The notes under the pieces were generated by a model that ran no database searches, was not told where the DNA came from, and was given only the letters and a program-made list of their open reading frames with translations. A stretch of DNA of 64,000 nucleotides from Cytobacillus eiseniae (GTDB lineage: Bacteria > Bacillota > Bacilli > Bacillales > Cytobacillaceae): NCBI RefSeq assembly GCF_017874625.1, contig NZ_JAGIKZ010000004.1, positions 1 to 64,000 on the forward strand, in the 5' to 3' direction. The position numbers and the translations under genes were made by a program. Below, one piece after another: positions 45,317 to 56,688 of the stretch; positions within the stretch are counted from its first letter, which is position 1; every line of letters starts with the position of its first letter.

Positions 45317-47670
45317 TCTTTCATTGCCTCCTCAAATTTCACAGAACCTTGGATCACTTCGTCAAACCATTCACTCAACTGTTGATAGGAAGAGTATACA
45401 AGCTCACTTTCAAGTGCATACTGGGCTTGTCTCTTTTTATACGAAATTGATTCGGATAAATCACGTTTTTGTGTAACTTGATTAACTGAAATGAATCCAT
45501 TGTTTATTTTAACAAAATCTAGTTCAAAAAACACCTGTGACATATAGTCAATTACTTCTTTGCTCCATCCCTTAAACTTAGCTATGTCCTCTCCTTGCCT
45601 TTTTAAATCAATTGGTCCTTTCTTCATTACTAAAGCATAGAACCATTTAAAATGATCTCGAGTTGGTACAGTACTGAAGTAAGCACTGTCCTCTTTATAA
45701 AAATGGGCATACACCCTTGCAGGATTTTTCTTAGAAAACAAAGAGATTAACATTTCTTTAGACGATGGCAAATCTGCTAAAATCACATGATTATTATTTA
45801 ACTCCAATGCAATCGCTTCTTCGATAGAAGAAATGAGTACATGATTGCCTTTTGAATACGCTTGGAACTTTTCGATATTTTCTTGATTAAATACAATCCA
45901 CTTCGTCTGAGCAGGAATAATATCTACTAAACTTTGGAGGCGTTTTACCCCTCTAACATCAAAAAGCTGCCATCGATCAATGGCTAAATCCTGAAGAAAG
46001 ATTTGCGGCTTTCGGATATTATTCCATTCATTTATTGATAGTTCCCCAATGATCGATATTTTCGAAGAAGGGGAGATCTGTTCATAAGCTGAACCAAGCC
46101 CAAATCCGATTCCATCTAAGGAATAGCCATCCGTTTCTAGCGTCATCTTCAGATGGTTCTGCTCTGAACCAATCCTTCTCATTCCGTTAATATTCGCATC
46201 TTTAATTAATATTTTCGGCTTCGGATTATCCATGCCATATGGTGAAAGCATTTGCATTTCTTCAAGAGATGAAAGGTGAATTTCCGATAAGGCAATTTCT
46301 CCATCCAATTGAGTAACCGGGATGAAATCCCCTTCAGTTAATTGCTCTTTCGCAGCCATATTTAATCGATTGCGAAGGTCGTCCACGTCTGAAAGACTCA
46401 ATGTCATTCCCGCTGCCATCGGATGGCCACCGAAATGAGGCAAAATCTCTTTGCAAGCAGATAGATTTTTAAATAAATCAAAACCAATAATACTTCTTGC
46501 AGAGCCCTTCGCTATTCCTTTTTCTAAATCATAGCTAAGAACAATTGCTGGTCGATAAAATTTTTCTACAAGCTTTGAAGCCACAATTCCAATTACACCA
46601 GCATTCCAGCCTTCTTTTCCAATGACAAGTACTGCATTTTCACTGATTGGATACTTTTCCTCTACTTCACGAATCGCCTGCTCTGCAATCTCACTCACAA
46701 TGGCTTGTCTATTTTTATTCAATTGATCAATTTCCTCAGCAATTGCTTCCGCCTCGTCCACATCTTCAGTCAATAATAAGTCAACCGCAGGATCGGCACT
46801 ATCCAAGCGTCCAGCAGCATTTAACCGAGGGGCAATAAGGAAACCAATCGTTTCTTCACTAATCGTGTTCGTTTCCACTCCTGCTAATTTTAACAATGAT
46901 TTCAACCCAACATTGCTTGTTGCTTGGAGCTTCTTTATGCCTTTTTTTGCAATTAAACGATTTTCACCTTTTAAAGACACAAGGTCTGCAATCGTTCCAA
47001 TAGCAGCTAATTCAAGTAAATGCTCTGGTACCCTTCCTAATAAGGCATGAGCTAATTTAAATGCTACCCCTACTCCTGCTAATTCACGAAAAGGGTAGTT
47101 GCTATTTTCTAGTTTAGGATGAATAATGGCTACTGCTTCTGGAAGGATAGGGCCTGGTTCATGATGATCTGTAATAATCAGATCAATTCCTAGCTCACTT
47201 GCAGCTTTTGCTTCATTTACTGCTGCAATTCCAGTATCAACGGTAATGATTAAGCTAACACCTATTTCCGCAGCATGCTTAAAAGCAGGCACATTAGGGC
47301 CATATCCTTCTGTAAACCTGTTAGGTATATAAAAATCAACATTTGCACCAAGTTCTCTCAGCGTCTTCATCATCACTGAAGTACTTGTTACACCATCGGC
47401 ATCGTAATCTCCAAATATTAAAATATGTTCTTCCAGCTTAATGGCCTTTTTTATCCTAGAAACTGCCGTATCCATTCCCATTAGTAAAAAGGGATCATGA
47501 AAATCTGCATTTTTATCGAATAAAAATTGTTGAGCAGATTCCACCGTTTCTAATCCACGATTTACAAGTAATGAAGCCACAAGTGGAGAGATATTTAATT
47601 CTTGAATAAGCTGATTTTCCTTTTCTGCATCTGGATTCCGAACAATCCAACGTGTTTTTGAATGTAACAT
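45307..47670 (-). CDS. recJ: Single-strand DNA-specific 5'-3' exonuclease RecJ
   Basis: The protein has 787 residues from ATG ([10 protein letters not shown]) close behind GGGGTG; the extra upstream codons have no site and exceed the family length. The DHH motifs are intact: [27 protein letters not shown] and GTIADLV. A DHHA1 block with GGHPMAAGM and an OB-type domain follow. The long C-terminal part is typical of Bacillus RecJ. It trims 5' ends in recombination and mismatch/base repair. Confidence 0.95.
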   Translation of the reverse strand: MLHSKTRWIVRNPDAEKENQLIQELNISPLVASLLVNRGLETVESAQQFLFDKNADFHDPFLLMGMDTAVSRIKKAIKLEEHILIFGDYDADGVTSTSVMMKTLRELGANVDFYIPNRFTEGYGPNVPAFKHAAEIGVSLIITVDTGIAAVNEAKAASELGIDLIITDHHEPGPILPEAVAIIHPKLENSNYPFRELAGVGVAFKLAHALLGRVPEHLLELAAIGTIADLVSLKGENRLIAKKGIKKLQATSNVGLKSLLKLAGVETNTISEETIGFLIAPRLNAAGRLDSADPAVDLLLTEDVDEAEAIAEEIDQLNKNRQAIVSEIAEQAIREVEEKYPISENAVLVIGKEGWNAGVIGIVASKLVEKFYRPAIVLSYDLEKGIAKGSARSIIGFDLFKNLSACKEILPHFGGHPMAAGMTLSLSDVDDLRNRLNMAAKEQLTEGDFIPVTQLDGEIALSEIHLSSLEEMQMLSPYGMDNPKPKILIKDANINGMRRIGSEQNHLKMTLETDGYSLDGIGFGLGSAYEQISPSSKISIIGELSINEWNNIRKPQIFLQDLAIDRWQLFDVRGVKRLQSLVDIIPAQTKWIVFNQENIEKFQAYSKGNHVLISSIEEAIALELNNNHVILADLPSSKEMLISLFSKKNPARVYAHFYKEDSAYFSTVPTRDHFKWFYALVMKKGPIDLKRQGEDIAKFKGWSKEVIDYMSQVFFELDFVKINNGFISVNQVTQKRDLSESISYKKRQAQYALESELVYSSYQQLSEWFDEVIQGSVKFEEAMKEWT

Positions 47671-47741
47671 ATGTTCACCCCACAACTTTTTAATTATACA
47701 GGAGTGAAACTTCTGTTTCAATGAAAGAAAAATGGGATTTT

Positions 47742-48650
47742 CTACTCGATTATTTTTTCCCCATCATTATAAGGGTTAATATGAACAAAAACATTTTGGA
47801 CATTGTTCATTTCTAATAATTTCTTTTTTACTCTTTTACCAACACGATGGCCATCTTCGACTGTCATATAGGGATCGACTGATATTTTCAAGTCAATGAT
47901 GACATAGTGTCCATGCTCTCTTGCATGTAGTTGATCAATTTGCTTTACTTCAGTAAATTCCTCGACTACACGGCGCAATTCGATTGTGTCCTCTTCGTGA
48001 AGCACATGATCAAGTGTATTATGGATCGATTCTTTCCCTAGTGTCCAAGCCATTTTAATGACCATTAGTGAAACAATTAATCCAGCAACCGGGTCTGCAT
48101 ACTCTAGCCATTCAATCCCAAGCTTTCCGCCAATAATGGCACAACTAATTCCAGCTAACGCGGCAATGGATGAGTATACATCTGATCGATGCTCATAGGC
48201 GTTCACAATAAGTGCGTCACTATTCAATTCTTTTCCTAGTTTATATTTATAGCGAAAAAGCAATTCCTTCACAACGATGGAGAGAATAACTGCTACAATT
48301 GCAATGGTTTTCGGTGCATCAATTGGCTGAAAAAAGGATTCAACTGATGATTTTCCGATTTCAATTCCGACAAAAAATAGGAGGACAGCAACGATAATTG
48401 CAGCAATCGACTCTGCTTTCCCATGCCCGTATGGATGGTCTTCGTCAGGAGGCTGCTTAGCCGCCTTAAGGCCTAAGTAAACAGCAAAAGAACCAGCCAC
48501 ATCTGAAGCTGAATGAACAGCATCAGCAACTAATGCACGGCTTCCTGCATAGATGCCAATTCCCCATTTTACAATTGCAAGAAGAATATTGATAATGATG
48601 CCGAGCATCGCCGCAAACTCAGCCCTTTTAAATCGATCTTGATTGCTCAT
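47742..48650 (-). CDS. Cation diffusion facilitator family transporter
   Basis: This 302-residue protein has six membrane helices and a cytosolic C-terminal domain. Metal-site residues are in ADAVHSASD (helix 2) and EHRSDVYSS (helix 5), with the DEDHPYGHGKAE loop between helices 2 and 3. The C-terminal domain has HAREHGHYVIIDLKISVD and VFVHINP. It exports divalent cations by proton exchange. The closest B. subtilis types are MneP/MneS (manganese), but the metal cannot be fixed from the sequence. It lies upstream of recJ with a 70-base gap. Confidence 0.85.
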   Translation of the reverse strand: MSNQDRFKRAEFAAMLGIIINILLAIVKWGIGIYAGSRALVADAVHSASDVAGSFAVYLGLKAAKQPPDEDHPYGHGKAESIAAIIVAVLLFFVGIEIGKSSVESFFQPIDAPKTIAIVAVILSIVVKELLFRYKYKLGKELNSDALIVNAYEHRSDVYSSIAALAGISCAIIGGKLGIEWLEYADPVAGLIVSLMVIKMAWTLGKESIHNTLDHVLHEEDTIELRRVVEEFTEVKQIDQLHAREHGHYVIIDLKISVDPYMTVEDGHRVGKRVKKKLLEMNNVQNVFVHINPYNDGEKIIE

Positions 48651-48718
48651 ACGAAACTTCCTTCCTCCACTATTGTATAAATAGTTTATCCTAGTTCAAC
48701 TGATAATTGCAGCATTCA

Positions 48719-48747
48719 AGAAAAAAGGGAGCTTCAAGATCCCCTTA
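48719..48747 (-). terminator. Second terminator after secDF
   Basis: On the minus strand AAGGGGA and CTCCCTT form a short stem followed by T6. Confidence 0.55.
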
Positions 48748-48763
48748 ATGAATTTATTTCAAA

Positions 48764-48810
48764 TTAAAATGAAGAAACCTCAGATTGCTCCTGAGGTTTC
48801 TTCATTTTAA
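48764..48810. terminator. Main secDF terminator
   Basis: A 20-bp perfect stem (arms TTAAAATGAAGAAACCTCAG and its complement) with loop ATTGCTC lies just past the secDF stop. Confidence 0.85.
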
Positions 48811-48831
48811 TATATTATTTTTCGTCCTAAA

Positions 48832-51093
48832 TTATACTTGTGGTTCATCGCTCATTTTTCGTTTTTCTTTTACTGTTTTAATTGTGCCCTTTGCCTTAAG
48901 TTCTTTACACTTCCATACGTACCAAATTTGCGCAGCTAGGAAGATAGAAGAATAAGTTCCAGCAACTATACCTACAAGTAAAGCAATCGAGAAGTTGCGG
49001 ATGGACTCACTACCAAAGATCAATAAACCTAGGATCGCAATTATAACAGTTATAATTGTGTTTATTGAACGTCCCATCACTTGGCGAAGACCTTTGTTGA
49101 CAACTTCTGCTATATCTTCAGGCGTTTTCAAACGTTTTTTCTTATACATAATTTCACGCATACGGTCGTACGTAACGATTGTATCATTAATCGAGTACCC
49201 TACCACCGTTAGGACTGCTGCGATAAAGGTAATATCGACTTCAAGCCTTGTAATACTAAAGATAGCAATGATGAAAAATGAATCATGCAACAATGCTAAT
49301 ACAGCTGGAATAGCCATTCGGTATTCAAAACGAACTGTTACATAAATGATAATACCGATGGCAGCAATAATTAAAGATTTGATTGCATTTTTTGCAAGCT
49401 CTTTCCCAACTGTCGGAGATACTGTACTCACATTTGGCTCTGAACCAAATTCTTTATTGAAATGGGCTTTTAACTCAGCCACTTCGTCTTTGGAAAGAAC
49501 ATCCTTCGTCCTTGCGACACCGATATTTTTGTCATCTCCAGAGATTACGATATCCTCGGTTTCTATCCCAAAGTCTGCAAGCTCTGTTTTCACTTCTTCT
49601 TTCGTTAATGAATCCTTTGCCAGAAGTTCAATTCTTGAACCACTTGAGAAGTCAATACCTAAATTCAAACGGAAAACAGCTAAAATAATAATCCCTACAA
49701 CCATAGCTACACTTGTAAAAATAAAGAATTTGTTCCGATGTTTAACGAAATCAATTCGATCAAATCTTGTTGGCAAATCTTGTGCTTCAAAATTTTCAGC
49801 AATATTCTTAATTTCATCTTTCTTTACACCAAACCAACCTGGTTTTTTATTAAAGATATTGCTGTTTACCCATAATCCCATCAATAGTCTAGATAGGTAG
49901 ACAGCTGTCAAGAAGCTGACAAGGATACTAAGAATCAACATTGTTGCGAACCCTTTTACAGAGCTTGTCCCAAAAGCAAATAGCACAACTGCTGCTAGTA
50001 AGGTTGTAATGTTCGCATCAAAAATGGTCGCAAATGAATTTTTGCTACCTGCTTGGAAGGCTGACTTTAGCGTTCTTCCAACTTTCATTTCTTCTTTTAT
50101 TCGCTCAAAGGTAATGATATTCGCATCAACAGCCATCCCAACTCCAAGAATTAGAGCAGCAATACCTGGAAGAGTTAATACGGCATTCATCCAGTCAAAT
50201 ACGAGAAGGATAATGAAAATATAAATAGATAATGTAATCGTTGCGATAAATCCTGGGAAACGATAATACACAATCATGAATAAAAAGATCAGTGCAATTC
50301 CTACAGCTCCACCGATGATTGTTTTCTCCAGTGCCTGCTCACCAAAGCTAGCTCCAACAGAAGTGGAATACACTTCATCTAAGTTCACAGGCAGGGAACC
50401 TGCATTTAATAAATCTGCTAAAGTTTGTGCTTCTTCAATCGTAAATCTACCAGTGATTGAAACTGAATCCTGGTTAAATACTTGACTTACTTGTGGTGCA
50501 GATAAATAAGCTGGATCTTCCTTCGCTGATTCTTCTGCAAAGGAATTGCCTTCTTCAAAATCAAGCCAAATAACAAGTAAATTATTAGGAACACCCATAT
50601 TGACAATTTTTTGAGTTACATCTTTAAATGTGCTTGCACTTACTAGCTTAAGCGAAACACTTGGGTTCCCATTTTCATCAAAGGTTTGTTTTGCTCCACC
50701 TTCTGCTAGATCCGATCCATCCATCATTTTTACGTCATTTACATCACGGAAGGAAAGATTGGCTTCCGTAGATAACATCTCTCGAGCCTTATTTTGATCA
50801 GTGACGCCCGCAAGCTGAATACGAATTCGGTTTTCTCCTTCAATTTGGATAATTGGTTCATTAACACCTAATACATTTATCCGTTTATCCAGTGCTTTTG
50901 CCGTGCTTGCCAAAGCCTCTTTATCAATCTTTCCACCATCTAATGCAGAAACCTCATAGAGAACTTCAAACCCACCTTGAAGATCTAGCCCTAATTTAAT
51001 ATTTTTCGTTATGCCATTCGTTGTTGCACCAATCAAACTCCCTACTAATACGACAATAAGGAAGAATGCAACTATGCGACCACGTTTTACCAT
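48832..51093 (-). CDS. secDF: Fused protein translocase subunits SecD and SecF
   Basis: This 753-residue fusion of SecD (about 1-430) and SecF (about 445-753) has 12 predicted helices. It starts MVKRGRIVAFFLIVV, with GLDLQGGFEVLYEV, a large outer P1 domain with INVLGVNEPIIQIEG, and the D4/D6 motif segments GIAALILGVGMAVDANIITFERIKEE and VVGYSINDTIVTYDRMRE. It uses the proton gradient to aid late steps of Sec export. The fused form is usual for Bacillus. The ATG at 51093 follows GAGGAGG by 11 bases. A strong promoter lies at 51234-51262. Confidence 0.95.
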   Translation of the reverse strand: MVKRGRIVAFFLIVVLVGSLIGATTNGITKNIKLGLDLQGGFEVLYEVSALDGGKIDKEALASTAKALDKRINVLGVNEPIIQIEGENRIRIQLAGVTDQNKAREMLSTEANLSFRDVNDVKMMDGSDLAEGGAKQTFDENGNPSVSLKLVSASTFKDVTQKIVNMGVPNNLLVIWLDFEEGNSFAEESAKEDPAYLSAPQVSQVFNQDSVSITGRFTIEEAQTLADLLNAGSLPVNLDEVYSTSVGASFGEQALEKTIIGGAVGIALIFLFMIVYYRFPGFIATITLSIYIFIILLVFDWMNAVLTLPGIAALILGVGMAVDANIITFERIKEEMKVGRTLKSAFQAGSKNSFATIFDANITTLLAAVVLFAFGTSSVKGFATMLILSILVSFLTAVYLSRLLMGLWVNSNIFNKKPGWFGVKKDEIKNIAENFEAQDLPTRFDRIDFVKHRNKFFIFTSVAMVVGIIILAVFRLNLGIDFSSGSRIELLAKDSLTKEEVKTELADFGIETEDIVISGDDKNIGVARTKDVLSKDEVAELKAHFNKEFGSEPNVSTVSPTVGKELAKNAIKSLIIAAIGIIIYVTVRFEYRMAIPAVLALLHDSFFIIAIFSITRLEVDITFIAAVLTVVGYSINDTIVTYDRMREIMYKKKRLKTPEDIAEVVNKGLRQVMGRSINTIITVIIAILGLLIFGSESIRNFSIALLVGIVAGTYSSIFLAAQIWYVWKCKELKAKGTIKTVKEKRKMSDEPQV

Positions 51094-51233
51094 TATGTAT
51101 GTGTCCTCCTCAAATCCAAGCCTATTTATAGACTTCTCCAGCATATTACCGGTTGCGTCAAATCAACCCTTGTGCGTAATTTAAGCTTGCCAAAAGAAGA
51201 AATGATATTTCGACCGGAAATTCCAATATTCTC

Positions 51234-51262
51234 ATTATGAAACAGTTTGCAAAAGCTGTCAA
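51234..51262 (-). promoter_or_regulatory. secDF promoter
   Basis: TTGACA (51262-51257), 17 bases, CATAAT (51239-51234) on the minus strand, leaving a leader of about 135 bases. Confidence 0.85.
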
Positions 51263-51470
51263 TTCCCATCCTTTAAGAGCTGAATCGTAAAGACAAATAC
51301 AAAAATCACCTTATTATTCGCACACGATTGTCCACTTTACCTTAACCAATTTTTAGTGGGCGACTCGTCATATTAAAGCAGCAGTCTTTGGAACAGGATA
51401 TCTCATTCACTCATAAGTTTCCTTTCTAATTTAACAATGTTTTCACTTTTATAGCTTTCTTTTTTACATT

Positions 51471-51494
51471 AACCGGAATTATTCCGCTTATATT
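51471..51494. repeat. Isolated AAC/AGCGGA-TCCGCTTAT palindrome in the comN-secDF gap
   Basis: AACCGGAATTATTCCGCTTATATT matches the palindromes at 97-236. It is the only repeat seen in the gap of about 360 bases (51263-51621), which otherwise shows no gene. Confidence 0.5.
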
Positions 51495-51621
51495 TTGCTT
51501 CTGCAGTTTTCTGGGCAAAAGTCCTCATACACACATGAAAAATCAACAGTGAATATAACAGAGCCATCATTGAAAAAGGAACAGAACAATCTCTTATTTC
51601 CTTTCTCCCTCACATTCACCA

Positions 51622-51918
51622 CTATTTTAAGAGCTCCCGAAGTTCATTCTCATCATCGAATACAAATTCTGCTCCCTTAAAAGCCTCTATCGTTGCAAAG
51701 CTAAAATAGTCACCGACTCTTACTGAAAAAATATCTTCAACAATACTTGATATGCGTTTATTTTCTTCAATTTTCCGCCACTTTTTCATGATTAAATATT
51801 CCCAAAGTTCCTTTTCCTTTACTTGTCCGTAGCCTAATAAAGTGAATTCCTCCAATTTGCTCGTTAATGCAGGTTGAACCTCGAATCGAAACTGCTCATA
51901 TGCATGGCTTGCCCTCAT
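51622..51918 (-). CDS. comN: Post-transcriptional regulator ComN
   Basis: The protein has 98 residues from an ATG 7 bases after GGAGG, exactly the B. subtilis ComN length. The family pattern VQPALTSKLEEFTLLGYGQVKEKELWEYLIMKKW is clear, followed by IEENKRISSIVEDIFSVRVGDYFSFAT. In B. subtilis ComN affects comE mRNA and so competence. It lies between spoVB (divergent) and secDF. Confidence 0.88.
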   Translation of the reverse strand: MRASHAYEQFRFEVQPALTSKLEEFTLLGYGQVKEKELWEYLIMKKWRKIEENKRISSIVEDIFSVRVGDYFSFATIEAFKGAEFVFDDENELRELLK

Positions 51919-52083
51919 CTTGAAACCTCCCTTTCTCATTCACATCAAGTATCATCCATTTTCTTTTCTACAATTAAAGCTATTTAGTAAAAATATTATC
52001 TTTTGCTTGTCATGGTTTGTCCTTGTTCTTGCATATAGTTAATTGTATATGATTACACCTATTTTGAGAAGGCAGGGAGCCAT

Positions 52084-53646
52084 ATGTCAAAGTTTTTAAG
52101 AGGAACAATGATTCTATTAGCAGCCGGACTTGTCATAAGGGTGCTTGGCTTTATAAACAGAATTGTGATTGCAAGATTTATTGGGGAAGAGGGCGTCGGA
52201 TTATATATGATGGCTTTTCCAACCTTAATGCTCGTCATTACAATTACACAGCTTGGATTGCCTGTAGCGATATCCAAAAACGTAGCAGAGGCTGAAGCTC
52301 GTGGTGACTCTTCTAAGGTGAAGAAGATTTTAGTTGTCTCTCTTGCAACGACAATCTCACTTTCGATTATTTTCACTCCTGCCTTACTCTTACTCGCACC
52401 ACTGCTTTCAGAAACATTATTTACCGACCCACGTATACATCTTCCATTGCTTGCCATTGCACCAATCGTTCCAATTGTTGCGATCTCTTCTGTCATTCGA
52501 GGTTATTTTCAAGGAAAACAGAACATGAAACCCGCAGCATTTTCGCAAGTACTTGAGCAAGTTGTCAGAATTACTTTAATTGCTGCATTAACGAAGGCAT
52601 TTCTTCCATATGGGATTGAGTATGCAGCTGCTGGTGCGATGTTTGCATCTGTTATTGGTGAATTGGCATCATTAATCTATTTACTAATGAGCTTTAAGTT
52701 GAAAAAAAAGTTTCGTGTCCGAAAACAATTTTTTACATTTGTAAAAACAGGTAAAAGTACATTTAAAGAACTGATGAGCATTGCCCTACCTACTACGGGA
52801 AGCAGAATGATTGGATCACTTGCCTGGTTTTTCGAACCAATTGTTGTTGCGCATAGTCTTGCGATTGCTGGAGTAGCAGCTGTTGCTGCGACAAAACAAT
52901 ATGGGGCTCTCACTGGTTTTGCCATGCCATTATTAATGCTGCCATCCTTCATCACTAATTCACTTTCAGTTGCGCTTGTGCCAGCGATAAGTGAGGCAAA
53001 CTCAAAAGGCAAAATGCTCGTAATTGAGTATCGTTTGCAGCAGGCACTTCGCTTTTGCCTATTAAGTGGTGGCTTGGCCGCAGTTACTTTATATATTTTG
53101 TCTAATGAATTAATGGAGCTGATGTACAATTCCTCCAGCGGAACGCAGTTTATAAAACTAATGGCGCCATTCATCCTATTTCATTATTTCCAAGGACCTC
53201 TTCAAGCAACATTGCAAGCATTAAACTTAGCAAGGGCTGCCATGATCAATAGCTTAATTGGTGCAATTGTGAAGACAGCTATCATTTTTTTATTAGCAAG
53301 GCAAGCTGAATTTGGGATTAATGGCGTGGCAATGGGCATTATCGTTGGTTTTGTCTTAGTCACATTGCTTCATTTCGCCACCATTTTGAAACGGATTTCT
53401 TTCACCTTTTACGTTCGTGACTATATAAAAACATTTCTTGTGATGGGGATTTCAGCCTGGGGAGGATCCGTTTTACTAACAAAAACAAGCCAGAGCATGT
53501 CCCTCCTCCTTCAGGTAATCGTTACAGCGATTGCTATATCTTTGATATATACCATTCTTAGCCTCCTATTTGGATTAATAAAAAAAGAGGAATTACAAAG
53601 AATTCCATGGGCTGGAAGGTTTTTAGCAAAGTTTGCAATCAAGTAA
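52084..53646 (+). CDS. spoVB: Stage V sporulation protein B (MOP/MVF flippase family)
   Basis: This 520-residue membrane protein has about 14 helices, belongs to the polysaccharide exporter/MurJ-like superfamily and is needed for spore cortex formation. The N-terminus FLRGTMILLAAGLVIRVLGFINRIVIARFIGEEGVGLYMMAFP is typical of SpoVB. ISSVIRGYFQGKQNMKPAAFSQVLEQVVRI is the conserved helix 4-5 loop. It probably flips a lipid-linked cortex precursor. The ATG follows GGGAG. It is divergent from comN. Confidence 0.93.
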   Translation: MSKFLRGTMILLAAGLVIRVLGFINRIVIARFIGEEGVGLYMMAFPTLMLVITITQLGLPVAISKNVAEAEARGDSSKVKKILVVSLATTISLSIIFTPALLLLAPLLSETLFTDPRIHLPLLAIAPIVPIVAISSVIRGYFQGKQNMKPAAFSQVLEQVVRITLIAALTKAFLPYGIEYAAAGAMFASVIGELASLIYLLMSFKLKKKFRVRKQFFTFVKTGKSTFKELMSIALPTTGSRMIGSLAWFFEPIVVAHSLAIAGVAAVAATKQYGALTGFAMPLLMLPSFITNSLSVALVPAISEANSKGKMLVIEYRLQQALRFCLLSGGLAAVTLYILSNELMELMYNSSSGTQFIKLMAPFILFHYFQGPLQATLQALNLARAAMINSLIGAIVKTAIIFLLARQAEFGINGVAMGIIVGFVLVTLLHFATILKRISFTFYVRDYIKTFLVMGISAWGGSVLLTKTSQSMSLLLQVIVTAIAISLIYTILSLLFGLIKKEELQRIPWAGRFLAKFAIK

Positions 53647-53653
53647 AATGCGG

Positions 53654-53692
53654 GAGACACTGTCTTGATTAAGTGTCTCTTCTACTTTTTTT
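53654..53692 (+). terminator. spoVB terminator
   Basis: Arms GAGACAC and GTGTCTC with a 12-base loop, then TTCTACT7; it runs into the yrbG stop end. Confidence 0.7.
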
Positions 53693-54332
53693 CATCCTTT
53701 AAATCGATGTAAAATTGACCATTCTCAAAGCTGCAAAAAGAGATATTTTGAATATCAGTATATCCTCTTTTTCTTAACTGTTGTCGAAGCCAGAAATTTG
53801 TTTCATTAATTGCTATTAAATTTGCCTCTTGAATGATTCCATCCAAAATGAGTGGGACGGTCATTTTTCCTTTCTTTTTCTTTTCCTTCTTTATAACAGA
53901 TAATTCACCAGTAGTTTCTAAAATAGCAAACTCAACATCTGAAATATTCCTTATATCCTTCCCTCTCAATTGAAGAAGCAGATCATCAAAATTATAGCGA
54001 TGCTTCTTCATTACTTCTTCATCTATTTGCCCATTATTAATAATAATTGAAGGCTTTCCATCTACAAGATCACGGAGCTTCTTGCTTTTCAATGTCGCAA
54101 AGGAAAAAGACATCTGAATCACCATCAAAATGAGCATCGGCAGGATATTTGTAAATAATTTACTCTTAGGGTCCTCAATTGCCAATGCTGCCATTTCTGC
54201 AATCATAATTGAAACAACAAGATCAACTGTGCTTAGCTGACCAAGCTCTTTCTTTCCCATTGTACGAAAGATAACCATAATGATGATATATAAAAAAATG
54301 GTCCGAAAAATAATCGTCCCGTACTCCGCCAT
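53682..54332 (-). CDS. yrbG: DUF421 membrane protein YrbG (YetF family)
   Basis: This 216-residue protein has three N-terminal helices (about 8-85), followed by the cytosolic DUF421/YetF domain. The marker sequences are FRTMGKKELGQLSTVDLVVSIMIAEMAALA, KPSIIINNGQIDEE and LLLQLRGKDIRNISDVEFAILETTGELSV. The function is unknown. It corresponds in place and size to B. subtilis YrbG. It converges on spoVB. Confidence 0.88.
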   Translation of the reverse strand: MAEYGTIIFRTIFLYIIIMVIFRTMGKKELGQLSTVDLVVSIMIAEMAALAIEDPKSKLFTNILPMLILMVIQMSFSFATLKSKKLRDLVDGKPSIIINNGQIDEEVMKKHRYNFDDLLLQLRGKDIRNISDVEFAILETTGELSVIKKEKKKKGKMTVPLILDGIIQEANLIAINETNFWLRQQLRKRGYTDIQNISFCSFENGQFYIDLKDEKK

Positions 54333-54563
54333 TTCCCCTTCCCCCTTTTAATATCATTCACTTTATTATGAGTAATAGGAAAGAAAACATGTATTTTCTT
54401 TTTGTTGCTACTTTTGTGATTTGAAGTGGCTAAAGTTTATATTTTTACCTTTTAGAAGATTTCTATTCTATTTTTTTTCTATGCGAATATGCTTGTACTA
54501 AGGAATCGGTCAATCAATCCGATTCGTCTGATCATCTTTAAAGATAGAAGGGGGAGGGGCAAA

Positions 54564-54953
54564 ATAGAAGATTCAAAAAATATCGGCAGCGGGGTCCTAT
54601 TCGGGCTTATCATCGTATTTGTTCTTGCGATTGTTTGTAGTCTTATTATTTCTCTTATACTCACATTTACATCTCTTCAAGAATCATCTGTTCAGTTTGT
54701 CGTTACTGCCGTTTCATTTGTTTCACTTTTCATCGGTGGCTTTGTCTCTGGTGGAAAAGGAAAACAAAAGGGATGGATGCTTGGGGGATTAACAGGACTG
54801 AGCTATTCATTGATCATCTTTTTATTTCAATATTTAGGTCATGACAGCTTGTTTAATTTGCAGCAGATTATTTACCATGTATGCTATATCCTTACTGCAA
54901 TGATGGGTGGGATTTTAGGTGTGAACATGACGAATAAATCAAGAGCAGCGTAA
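54564..54953 (+). CDS. yrzE: TIGR04086-type membrane protein YrzE (possible AUA start)
   Basis: The 129-residue form has four hydrophobic helices: GVLFGLIIVFVLAIVCSLII, VVTAVSFVSLFIGGFVSGG, GLTGLSYSLIIFLFQYL and a last one ending AMMGGILGVNM. The fold fits the small TIGR04086 membrane family. The strongest ribosome site (GGGGGAGGGG, 54550-54559) points to position 54564, where the codon is ATA. The next in-frame ATG (54489) is far upstream, has no ribosome site and adds a basic tail. Either an AUA start, a mutated ATG or an upstream start is used. Confidence 0.7.
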   Translation: MEDSKNIGSGVLFGLIIVFVLAIVCSLIISLILTFTSLQESSVQFVVTAVSFVSLFIGGFVSGGKGKQKGWMLGGLTGLSYSLIIFLFQYLGHDSLFNLQQIIYHVCYILTAMMGGILGVNMTNKSRAA

Positions 54954-54960
54954 ATACAAT

Positions 54961-55106
54961 AATCCTTGTTGCTATTTTACACATAATTGGTAAAGGTTGA
55001 TTTCCGCTACAGGAGTCTCTCACCTTCCGCTCCAATCAACCAAGCTATTTGGTAAACCACTCATTCTAATATTTGATCTAAAAACAACAAACTTTTTGAC
55101 AAGAGC
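54961..55106. repeat. MITE-like intergenic element, copy 4 (internally deleted)
   Basis: It keeps both ends (GGTAAAGGTTGATTTCCGCT and CTTCCGCTCCAATCAACC, plus the outer AACAAACTTTTTGACAAGAGC) but has lost most of the GC-rich core. It is about 146 bp. It lies between the convergent yrzE and yajC genes. Confidence 0.75.
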
Positions 55107-55108
55107 AT

Positions 55109-55149
55109 ATAAAAAAAAAGCGGGATCTATTAAGATCCTGCTTTTTTTT
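55109..55149. terminator. Bidirectional terminator, yrzE/yajC
   Basis: Arms AAAAAAGCGGGATCT and AGATCCTGCTTTTTT form a stem with a 5-base loop and T8 on both strands. Confidence 0.85.
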
Positions 55150-55153
55150 CGAC

Positions 55154-55441
55154 TTAAGATTTTGCTAGTAGATCTCCAGCAGATGCTTCAGTTACTTCAC
55201 GTATTGCTTGACGATCGTATGTAAGACGACTTCCATCTCCACACTTAATGACTACTTTCCCTTCATCAATTGCATCGACAAAGCCATGGAGACCTCCGAT
55301 TGTAACAATCTTATCTCCCTTTTTCAACTCATTCTGCATTTGCTGAACTGCCTTTTGGCGCTTCTGCTGTGGACGAATAAGCAAGAAATAAAATAAAACA
55401 AACATTAATAATAGTGGTCCTAATGTACTAATCATTTCCAT
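55154..55441 (-). CDS. yajC: Preprotein translocase subunit YajC
   Basis: This 95-residue protein has one N-terminal membrane helix (about 3-22), then LIRPQQKRQKAVQQMQ, and a small domain GDKIVTIGGLHGFVDAIDEGKVVIKCGDG typical of YajC. It is the accessory partner of SecDF in the Sec complex. It starts from an ATG 7 bases after GGAGGGG. It follows tgt, as in most bacteria. Confidence 0.92.
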   Translation of the reverse strand: MEMISTLGPLLLMFVLFYFLLIRPQQKRQKAVQQMQNELKKGDKIVTIGGLHGFVDAIDEGKVVIKCGDGSRLTYDRQAIREVTEASAGDLLAKS

Positions 55442-55506
55442 ATATTTTCCCCTCCTTTCACTATGAACGGCTACCCAAAATAATCATTTTTTGAATAATC
55501 CCCTAG

Positions 55507-56670
<1,164 letters not shown>

Positions 56671-56688
56671 TCAATTTCCCATTTACTT

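Noticed and set aside
52059-53174. Long minus-strand frames opposite spoVB
   Set aside because: Antisense shadows of the hydrophobic spoVB codons; no ribosome sites.
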